This document shows positions 54,502 through 62,152 of a stretch of DNA of 64,000 nt, piece after piece (within the stretch, counting starts at the first letter, position 1; every line of letters starts with the position of its first letter). The DNA is taken from assembly GCF_003333315.1 (NCBI RefSeq), contig NZ_PSYR01000001.1:584501-648500 (forward strand), given 5' to 3'. The notes beneath the pieces were generated by a model. That model did not search any database. It worked only from the letters and a program-made list of their open reading frames with translations, and was not told the DNA's origin. A program made the position numbers and the translations under genes. Source of the DNA: Acidiferrobacter thiooxydans (GTDB taxonomy: Bacteria > Pseudomonadota > Gammaproteobacteria > Acidiferrobacterales > Acidiferrobacteraceae).

Positions 54502-57332
54502 AGCGCTTGTGGTTTCGGCCTCGGCGAATCGCCCGCGGACTCACGGTGATTGCCGCCGGCATCCTGCCGTTAACGATGGTCCCTGCGGTCGTCTACGCCC
54601 GCAGCCGGGTGCATGGGGGCGCGTTTTTGGAGGCCCAGGGGGCATTCGATAGCAATGTCACGAGCAATATCTATACCCGGAAGGGACGGTCCTTACGGGC
54701 CATCAACGCCAATGAGAAACAGATCTGGGAGGCCATCACGCAAGGTCACTTGCGCCGGGCGCGGGCCTTGATCGACAAGACGGCCTCGGAGTTTCCCGGG
54801 TGGCATCCGCGCCAAGCCATGACCTTCGTGCTCCTCGAAAAATCGATCTGGATCCATATCGGGGCCGGTCATCTGCAGGCGGCGCGAAGGCAGATCAGCG
54901 TTCTGCGTGCTGACTATGGCCGGGGGGCGCTTGCCTCCGCGACGCGATCGGCGATTGCCTCCATGCGTGTGGTCATGAAAAATGACGAGCTGTGGGCCCT
55001 AATCGGGCACGGGCACCTATACGCCGCGCACAGAGCGATACGCCGGATGGAGGCGGCAGACCCCAGTTACGAACCGCCCCACAAACTGCTCGCCGCGCTC
55101 CATGAAGACCTGGGCCGCCGTGCGCTCGGGCGTTACGAAAAGGCGCACGACTGGGCTCAAGTCCTGATTCTGTATCATCGCGAGCCAGCGATCTTCGATC
55201 GTGCCCACACCGCGAACCAGCTGGTCTTGGCGCGGGCGTTGGCGGCTACGGGCCATCTCGGGCGCGCGCGCACCGTGTTCTCGGCCTTGTTGCGCGACGC
55301 AAAACATCTGGGACAGGTAGAGACCCTGCTCGGCGTGGCCGCCACCCACCTGACGGTGGCCGATATGCAAGACCTCTATGCCCGTGCCCAGACGCGCCTT
55401 CCGGCGGACTGGCGCGCCCTGCGCGCGGCACATCTGCGTTATCTGTTGATGAAGGCGGCGCAGGCGCATGCCGCCCACCATGACCGGCGGGCCCTCGCCC
55501 TGGTGGCCTCGCAAGGGGCCGCCATCATGGCCGTGCACGCGGCCGCCGACGCGCGACTCATGGGGGCCCTGTATGGCGCCGACGGCCACCGCCGGAAGGC
55601 CTTGCAGTGGTGGCTGCGGGCCGCCGACTGGTCCGGGAAAAGTCGCGATTGGCGCGTGGTCGGTACATTGGCGCTCGCCGATCACGACGTTGCGCTTATG
55701 GACACGGCGATCACGCGCCTGCCTCCGGGAACGAAGGAGCGGCTACAGCTTCGCCGGCAGGCCGACTTTATGGACGCCCTGTCGGCCTACCGGCATGGTC
55801 GATACGCCGCCACCCTGAAGATACTGCAGGACGCGCGACGACTAGGGCCGCTATCGGCCGGGATGCGCGCCATCGAGGCCTGGTCTCTGGTGCATACTGG
55901 TCATTTCCGGCGGGCGGGGACGCTCTTTACCGCCCTGTACCGCGTGCACCAGACCTCCGGCAATGCCGCGGGCCTCATCATCGCCGATCAGCACCTGCAT
56001 GAGTTGGCCCGCGCCTATCATCTGGCCGCGACCCTCAAGGGGCCGCTTGCGGCGCGGTTGCCGATGGCCACCATGGGGCATCATCTCACCGACATCAACG
56101 AGATGCCGTGGCGGTTCGTGGCGCCGGATGATATTGCCGCGCCCAGCCCCCGGCAGTCCTACCTGGCCCTGGGGGGTTCATGGGGGCAGCGTGGTGGCCA
56201 CAGCAGCGGGCTTGCCGCGATGCGCGTGTATCAACCGTCCTTGCAGGCGCAGCTTGGCATAAACTGGCACCTGGCGGCCTTTGCCGAGGTTTCTTCTCCG
56301 TTGATCGAGGACGGGCCACCCGTGGGCGGTCAGCTGCCGATGATTGGGGCCACGGGAGGCGGCGCATCCGTGACCACGCGCATACAGGAACGCCCCGGTT
56401 TTCTGCTCGGTATCGATGATCGCAGGCCCCACGCCCACTGGCGCATGGCGCTCGGCTGGACGTCCCCTTCGATCGATCCTCGGGGTACGCCCCAAGGTCT
56501 GCTGCGTTACACCGCTATTCCGTCGCGTAACGGCAGCCGCTTTGGTTTTCATGTCCTGCGCGACCAGGTCCGTCAGACGCTCACATCCTATAACGGCATG
56601 CGCGAGACCTTCGACGCGAGGGTCGGTGGGGCCACAGTACCGGTATCGGCCACCTGGGGTGCGGTCATGCGTAATCAGGTCGGTGCCAGCGGCTATGCGA
56701 GCGGTGGCCGCCATGGCTGGTCGTATATCGGCACCTTGCACCTCAATGCCCTTGACGGCGATAACATCCCCACCAACTATGGGGCCAGCACCTATCTGGC
56801 CATGATGCGGCCGGTGTTTACCAATCACCGTTGGTGGGTGACCCTCGGGCCCTCATTTTATGCCGAAGGTTATCGGCGCAACGAGGATTTCGTGTCGCCC
56901 GGTTATGGTGCCTACTTTAGCCCTCAATGGATGGGACAGCCGTCGCTGAGCGCAAGCGCAAGTCACTGGTGGCCCGGGGGCGCGATCAATGTCAGCACCG
57001 CGCTCGGCTATCAGTGGTTCTACGAGACCGGGGGTCCCTATATCGGATCCTCCTCCCTTAGGGGTACGCTGGCCCCGCAGTGGGCGGCCGCGGGGCTGGT
57101 GGGCGCCCCTTATGGGGGAACCCGTGGTCACAATGTCGCCGGCTCCATCGACGTGAATCTCACCCAACGGATCGCGGGGAGCTGGTATGTGGATACGGGT
57201 GCCTCCTACCAAGCTAATCCCGCGTTTCAAGAACTCGAGGCCGGTCTCGATATCCGTGACGTCTTTGGCGGCGAGGGGGGCCGCACTTTCATTCCGGCGC
57301 AGTATGTGGCCGATATGGGGCGCTATGAGTAA
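54498..57332 (+). CDS. bcsC: BcsC-like outer-membrane cellulose exporter with TPR domain
   Basis: 944 residues, shorter than E. coli BcsC (about 1,157). A signal peptide (GLTVIAAGILPLTMVPAVVYA) is followed by TPR-type helical repeats to about residue 500 (HLRRARALIDKTASEFPGWH, HLQAARRQISVLRADYG). The BCSC C-terminal beta-barrel domain comes from about 600 to the end (VYQPSLQAQLGINWHL, GFLLGIDDRRP, WYVDTGASYQANPAF). The start is the ATG overlapping the bcsB stop. The shorter TPR part is a normal variable feature. Confidence 0.87.
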   Translation: MKRLWFRPRRIARGLTVIAAGILPLTMVPAVVYARSRVHGGAFLEAQGAFDSNVTSNIYTRKGRSLRAINANEKQIWEAITQGHLRRARALIDKTASEFPGWHPRQAMTFVLLEKSIWIHIGAGHLQAARRQISVLRADYGRGALASATRSAIASMRVVMKNDELWALIGHGHLYAAHRAIRRMEAADPSYEPPHKLLAALHEDLGRRALGRYEKAHDWAQVLILYHREPAIFDRAHTANQLVLARALAATGHLGRARTVFSALLRDAKHLGQVETLLGVAATHLTVADMQDLYARAQTRLPADWRALRAAHLRYLLMKAAQAHAAHHDRRALALVASQGAAIMAVHAAADARLMGALYGADGHRRKALQWWLRAADWSGKSRDWRVVGTLALADHDVALMDTAITRLPPGTKERLQLRRQADFMDALSAYRHGRYAATLKILQDARRLGPLSAGMRAIEAWSLVHTGHFRRAGTLFTALYRVHQTSGNAAGLIIADQHLHELARAYHLAATLKGPLAARLPMATMGHHLTDINEMPWRFVAPDDIAAPSPRQSYLALGGSWGQRGGHSSGLAAMRVYQPSLQAQLGINWHLAAFAEVSSPLIEDGPPVGGQLPMIGATGGGASVTTRIQERPGFLLGIDDRRPHAHWRMALGWTSPSIDPRGTPQGLLRYTAIPSRNGSRFGFHVLRDQVRQTLTSYNGMRETFDARVGGATVPVSATWGAVMRNQVGASGYASGGRHGWSYIGTLHLNALDGDNIPTNYGASTYLAMMRPVFTNHRWWVTLGPSFYAEGYRRNEDFVSPGYGAYFSPQWMGQPSLSASASHWWPGGAINVSTALGYQWFYETGGPYIGSSSLRGTLAPQWAAAGLVGAPYGGTRGHNVAGSIDVNLTQRIAGSWYVDTGASYQANPAFQELEAGLDIRDVFGGEGGRTFIPAQYVADMGRYE

Positions 57333-58620
57333 GGCGGCTTGCCGAGGTGTCCGCACGAATGCCGGGACCGCTGGTTCGGGCCCGCAGCGGGTCTCGTGGC
57401 GCGAGCGATGGCGACAGCGGTTGGGCGGACAGGCGCGCTGGTGGGGGCGCGGCCTGGTGGCCTTGCTGGTGGCGCTGGGCGGCTGCTCGCTGGCGGCGGC
57501 CCCCGATGGCCCGCGGCCGGATCCGGCCCGTTGGTATCGATTGTGGGGGAGTTATCAGCAACGGTTCGTCGACCCCCAGGGCCGAGTCATCGATTGGAGT
57601 GAAGGTGGTATCACCACCTCGGAGGCCCAAGCCTATGCGTTGTTTTTCGCACTGGTCGCCGATGATCGCGGGCTTTTTCAGAAGATTCTGCACTGGACCG
57701 AGGCCAATCTCGCGGAGGGCAGCCTCGCCCGGCATTTGCCGGCCTGGCGGTGGGGCCGGCGGCCTGACGGCAGCTGGGGGATCCTCGACCACAATTCGGC
57801 GGCCGACGCCGATCTGTGGCTCGCCTATACCCTCATTCAGGCCGGTCGACTGTGGGGGCGCACCGACTACACGGCGACGGGGATACTGCTGGCCCGGCGT
57901 ATCGCCCGCGAGGAGGTGACCATGGTGCCGGGGTTGGGGCCGATGCTGTTGCCGGGTCAACACGGATTCCGGGTGGCCCACGACACCTACGTCTTTAATC
58001 CAAGCTACCTGCCCTTGCCGGTCGTGGTCGGTATGGCGCACGCCATTCCGCGGGGCCCATGGGCGGCCATGGCGCGCACGCTCCCGGCATTTCTGCACGC
58101 GACGAGTCCTCATGGCTTTGCGCCGGACTGGGTCGCTTATACGCCCGGCCGAGGATATCACGCGGCACCGCAAGGCTCCGTGGGGAGCTACAACGCCATT
58201 CGCGTGTATCTGTGGGCGGGGATCAGTAATCCAGATACCCCGGGTGCGCGCCGTATTCTTGCGTCCATCTCCGGGATGGGCCGTTACCTCCATGACCACC
58301 TGTTGCCGCCCGAGAGGGTCGACGTGGCGACAGGTACGCCGGCCGCGACAGGTCCCGTGGGGTTTTCGGCAGCCCTCATACCCTACCTCATTCGTGCCGG
58401 CCATGGGCGGGCGAGCCGCAATCAACGGCTGCGGTTGCGCGCCGATTACGATAAGGCCACGGGGCTCTATGGTAAGCCCGCGTATTACTATGATGAAAAC
58501 CTGGCGCTCTTTGCGCTCGGGTGGGTATATGGAACGATACGTTTTTCCCCCCAGGGCGCGTTCGTTCCTGTGTGGTCGAAGGGTCGTGCCCCCGTGTCAC
58601 GCGCAAGGGCGTCCGGTTAA
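57325..58620 (+). CDS. bcsZ: BcsZ, periplasmic endo-beta-1,4-glucanase (GH8)
   Basis: 431 residues from ATG 57325, which overlaps the bcsC stop by 8 bp. A long charged leader precedes a hydrophobic segment with a lipobox-like LVALGGC, suggesting a lipoprotein or signal peptide. GH8 features are RVIDWSEGGITTSEAQAYAL (catalytic Glu), WGILDHNSAADADLWLAYTL (catalytic Asp), FNPSYLPLPV and GSYNAIRVYLWAG. It trims nascent glucan and is a standard member of bcs operons. Confidence 0.93.
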   Translation: MSKAACRGVRTNAGTAGSGPQRVSWRERWRQRLGGQARWWGRGLVALLVALGGCSLAAAPDGPRPDPARWYRLWGSYQQRFVDPQGRVIDWSEGGITTSEAQAYALFFALVADDRGLFQKILHWTEANLAEGSLARHLPAWRWGRRPDGSWGILDHNSAADADLWLAYTLIQAGRLWGRTDYTATGILLARRIAREEVTMVPGLGPMLLPGQHGFRVAHDTYVFNPSYLPLPVVVGMAHAIPRGPWAAMARTLPAFLHATSPHGFAPDWVAYTPGRGYHAAPQGSVGSYNAIRVYLWAGISNPDTPGARRILASISGMGRYLHDHLLPPERVDVATGTPAATGPVGFSAALIPYLIRAGHGRASRNQRLRLRADYDKATGLYGKPAYYYDENLALFALGWVYGTIRFSPQGAFVPVWSKGRAPVSRARASG

Positions 58621-59555
58621 CGGTCCTTGCCTCGGCGTAACATAGGCGCCCTTTTGCCAATGACGCGGCGACGTTGGCACGGATGCGGACCGGGTGAGCC
58701 GCCAGCCGCCCGCACCCTCGCGGATCGAGCTTTGGCATCAGATATTCAATGACATACGCCGGATGGGCCGACGGGATAGGGCCTTGCACTCGCCACCCCA
58801 GAGGTCGTGATCGGGGGTTCCGATACAATCCTCTCAGTTCCATCGTTCTAGCCCATGGCCCTCGCCAGCCACCCTGTGGCCTCACCTCACCTGCCGTGAC
58901 TTTATCCCGCCATTTCCGCAAGGGGGTGTACGCTCCGCACGGCCCCTTGCCGTTTGGTTTCCAGGCCTCTTGTTCCCGATCGGGTTTGGTTCCCAAGTCC
59001 TTGATGACAGCTCCCAGGCGCAGCCGATAATCCGGGCAAGACGGTCTTTGGCGAGAGCGATCACGGCGGCACGCTCGGTCGTCGACGGGGTCATGGCCGC
59101 GCCGGGCCCGCGCGCCGCCTGATCCACGACCATACTCACGACGCCGCGCCCTTACGCCAAGACGCAGAACGGTTTCGCTGGGACTGGTCCCCAGGGCCGC
59201 CCATACGGCCGGTAATGCAGCCCCTACCTCTGCCCGCCGATTAACCGGGACGTCGTATCGAGGAATATCGGGATGAGCCTTGGCGTCTGTAGCTGAGAGG
59301 TCGGCGATCGGCGGGCTAAGCCCGCCGTATCTGGCAGCCCCGTGGCCGGTCGCTCAGGACCGCCATGGCCTTCCGGCAACCTGCCCTGCTATCCACGATC
59401 GTCGCGGAATCTCCGTTCGATCGTCGCATGCTGAGCTATCTGGGGGCGACGGCCTTCGGAACAGGGGCTTCCAGTAACCAACTACTACCCTTTTGCTGGG
59501 CCATGGCGGCGTCTATGCTTCATATATAAGGGGTCTCGCTCTCGGGTGTCGCGAC
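58621..59555. other. 935-bp gap between the cellulose operon and the sensor kinase
   Basis: No gene that I can support; a minus-strand frame at about 58,880-59,140 contains ERAAVIALAKDRLARI, which could be a transposase scrap but is too short to name. An A/T-rich TATATAAG at 59523-59530 lies just before the kinase and may be part of its promoter. Confidence 0.35.
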
Positions 59556-61712
59556 ATGAGACGGAACGGGCGGCGCGTGGAGGATACACGATTGGGGTCG
59601 GGGCGCGCGCTGCGGCGTGTGAATCGTGCGCACGGCACGGCGTTGCTCATACTCGCACTGCTGGCATGGGCGGTTCATGTCACGCTTGCCGATCATATCG
59701 CCGCGATCCGTTCGGATGCGCGCGTGATCAACGAGGCCGGATTGGAGCGCATGCGCATACAACGCGCGGCCTTGCTGGTGATGCGTCTGGCGGCGGCGCC
59801 GGCGGCCGCTCGGTCTATCTTGCGCGCGGCCCTGGACGGCGAGGCACGGCGCATCTGGCATGTCTGGCGGGCCTTGCCGCCGCTACCGGCCGGAGATCTG
59901 GGGCAGTCGGGGCCGGTGAGCGCGCAGATCGCCCGGTTCGTGGGGTGGTTACGCGTGGCGGCAGCTCCCACCGCAGGTCCTGTCCATGCATCGGTCATGC
60001 GTGCGATCATCCATGCCGCCGACGGGCCGCTGGCCGTGGCCGTGAATCGGCGGGTTTTGGCCTACCAACGGTTGGCCAATCGCGATAACAGCGATCTTTC
60101 TAGGCTGGCAAGTGACCAGTTCTATCTGGTACTGGGGACGCTCGCAGGGTTGACGCTCCTTATTTTCGTACCGCTCTCGCGCCTTACCCGCGCCGAGATC
60201 GCCAAGCTTACGGACGCCATCGCCTATAATCGCGTGCTGTTCGAGTCGGCCCCTGATGGCATCATCGTCATAGACGAGCGCGGGATCATAGAGGCCTTCA
60301 ACCCGGCGGCCGAGGTGCTGTTCGGCTGGCCTGCGGAGAGCGCCCGCGGCCGTTCCGTCGGCATCCTCATGGCGGAACCCGACCGCAGTCGTCACGGCGA
60401 GTATCTGGAGAGATATCTTACGAGCGGCGAACGCCATGTGATCGGGCGGTTGCGCGAGGTCACCGCGGTGAATCAGGCCGGTACGTCGATCCCGGTGGAG
60501 ATTTCCGTCGGTGCCATCGATGGAAGGCGGCGGCGGTTCGTGGGTATCGTGCGGGACCTTACGGTACGCAAGGCCGCACAGGAGGCCCTCGATGCCGTGC
60601 GCGGCCGCTATCAAGACCTTGTGACCAACCTGAATGTCGGCGTCTTTCGGATCATGGCGGGCGCGCCACCATGCTTCCTTGAGGTCAACCCCGCGATCCT
60701 GGCCCTCTTTCGCGCCCCAACGCGTGCCGCCCTGTTGGCATGCCCCATAGACACCCTGTTTGTCGATAACGAGGATCGGCGGATCTTTTCCCATGAATGG
60801 GATCCGCAAACGCGCTCTGCGGATCGCGAGATCCCGGTGCGCAGCCTGGACGGCGGCGTATTCTGGGCGGTGATCAGCGCCGTGCGTAAAGACGAGGCCG
60901 GACAGGTCTACTTCGATGGGGTCATGGAGGACGTCACCGAGCGCCGCGAGGCCTCGCGTGCGCTCGCCACCCTGAACCAGGACCTCCAGAGGAGGGTCAT
61001 GGATCTCAACGTGGCCAACAAGGAGCTGGAGGCCTTCAGTTACTCGGTGTCCCATGACCTGCGCGCCCCGTTGCGCAGCATAGATGGATTCAGTCAGGCC
61101 CTGCTTGAGGATTACGCTGACAAGGTGGATGCTGTGGGTCGTGACTATTTGACGCGCGTGCGTGCCGCGAGCCAGAAGATGGCGGAGCTTATCGACGACC
61201 TCTTACAGCTCTCGCGGGTGGCGCGCGCGCAACTTATCCGCAAGCCCATCGATATCACGGCCATGGCCCGCGACATCGCCGAGGGTCTGCGAACCGGGGA
61301 GCCCGGACGCCATGTGGAGTGGCGCATCGAGGAGGGCCTGCGGGTGGCCGCCGATCCCGTGTTGATGCGGCAGGTCATGGCCAATCTGCTGGCCAATGCC
61401 TGGAAATTCACCTCGAAGAAGGCCAGCGCCTACATCGAGGTGGGCGGGATGTCGGCCGGCGGAGGCCGGAGACTGTTCGTGCGGGACAACGGGGCGGGCT
61501 TCGATATGGCCTATGCGGATCGATTGTTTGGCGTTTTTCAACGCTTGCATACCAGTCGCGACTTCGATGGCACGGGCATCGGCCTTGCCATCGTCCAGCG
61601 GATCGTGCACCGCCATGGTGGAGAAGTATATGCCGAGGGCGTGGTCGGCGAGGGCGCATGTTTCTCCTTTAGCATACCGGATGAGGAGGGTCTTGATGTC
61701 AGTCACCCCTGA
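59556..61712 (+). CDS. Membrane PAS-domain sensor histidine kinase
   Basis: 718 residues from ATG 59556. One membrane helix at about 27-45 is followed by a periplasmic helical domain with the PilJ-like INEAGLERMRIQRAALLV, then a second helix at about 190-210. Two PAS domains follow (ALFESAPDGIIVIDERGII-like at 225-345, and about 350-470). The dimerisation domain holds the phospho-His H500 in SVSHDLRAPLRSIDGF. The ATPase has MANLLANAWKFTSKK (N box), DNGAGFDM (G1) and FDGTGIGLAIVQRIV (G2). The response regulator that follows overlaps it by 17 bp. Confidence 0.9.
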   Translation: MRRNGRRVEDTRLGSGRALRRVNRAHGTALLILALLAWAVHVTLADHIAAIRSDARVINEAGLERMRIQRAALLVMRLAAAPAAARSILRAALDGEARRIWHVWRALPPLPAGDLGQSGPVSAQIARFVGWLRVAAAPTAGPVHASVMRAIIHAADGPLAVAVNRRVLAYQRLANRDNSDLSRLASDQFYLVLGTLAGLTLLIFVPLSRLTRAEIAKLTDAIAYNRVLFESAPDGIIVIDERGIIEAFNPAAEVLFGWPAESARGRSVGILMAEPDRSRHGEYLERYLTSGERHVIGRLREVTAVNQAGTSIPVEISVGAIDGRRRRFVGIVRDLTVRKAAQEALDAVRGRYQDLVTNLNVGVFRIMAGAPPCFLEVNPAILALFRAPTRAALLACPIDTLFVDNEDRRIFSHEWDPQTRSADREIPVRSLDGGVFWAVISAVRKDEAGQVYFDGVMEDVTERREASRALATLNQDLQRRVMDLNVANKELEAFSYSVSHDLRAPLRSIDGFSQALLEDYADKVDAVGRDYLTRVRAASQKMAELIDDLLQLSRVARAQLIRKPIDITAMARDIAEGLRTGEPGRHVEWRIEEGLRVAADPVLMRQVMANLLANAWKFTSKKASAYIEVGGMSAGGGRRLFVRDNGAGFDMAYADRLFGVFQRLHTSRDFDGTGIGLAIVQRIVHRHGGEVYAEGVVGEGACFSFSIPDEEGLDVSHP

Positions 61713-62144
61713 ACGCTGCATTCTTCTCATAGAGGATAACCCGGATGACGAGGCCCTGACGCGTCGCGCGTTTGCCAAGAACAACATCACGAATCCGGTG
61801 GTTGTCGCCCACGATGGCGCTGAGGCCCTCGAGTATCTGTTTGACGAGGATATCCACGCGGCAGGCGCCAGCGGGCTTCCGATATTGATCCTGCTCGATC
61901 TGAAGCTCCCGAAGATCGACGGGTTGACGGTATTGCGACGGTTGCGTGCCGATCCGCGGACCAGGCTCTTGTCCGTCGTGATCCTGACATCGTCGGGCGA
62001 GCAGCAGGATCTGGTGGAAGGTTATGGTCTGGGGGCCAACAGCTATATTCGCAAGCCGGTCGATTTCGCGGAGTTCATGGAAGCGGTGCGCCAGCTGGGT
62101 CTCTATTGGCTGATCCTGAACACCCCCCGCCGCCGGTCATATAA
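61696..62144 (+). CDS. Single-domain response regulator (CheY/Rcp1-like), frameshifted at its last codons
   Basis: Begins MSVTPERCILLIEDNPDDEAL behind GGAGGG. The REC domain has the acidic pocket EDNPDDE, phospho-Asp in ILLDLKLPKIDG, Thr/Ser in VVILTSSGE and Lys in SYIRKPVDF. As written the frame runs on to 62199 and overlaps the next gene by 47 bp. In a run of six C at 62123-62128, one added C gives an ending NTPPPPVI and a TAA at 62142-62144, just before the next ATG. This matches the common Rcp1-type C-terminus. Probable partner of the preceding kinase. Confidence 0.85.
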
Positions 62145-62152
62145 CACTCGCC

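Noticed and set aside
59523-59530. TATATAAG as a definite promoter of the sensor kinase
   Set aside because: No acceptable -35 box lies at the right distance, so it is mentioned only as a possibility.
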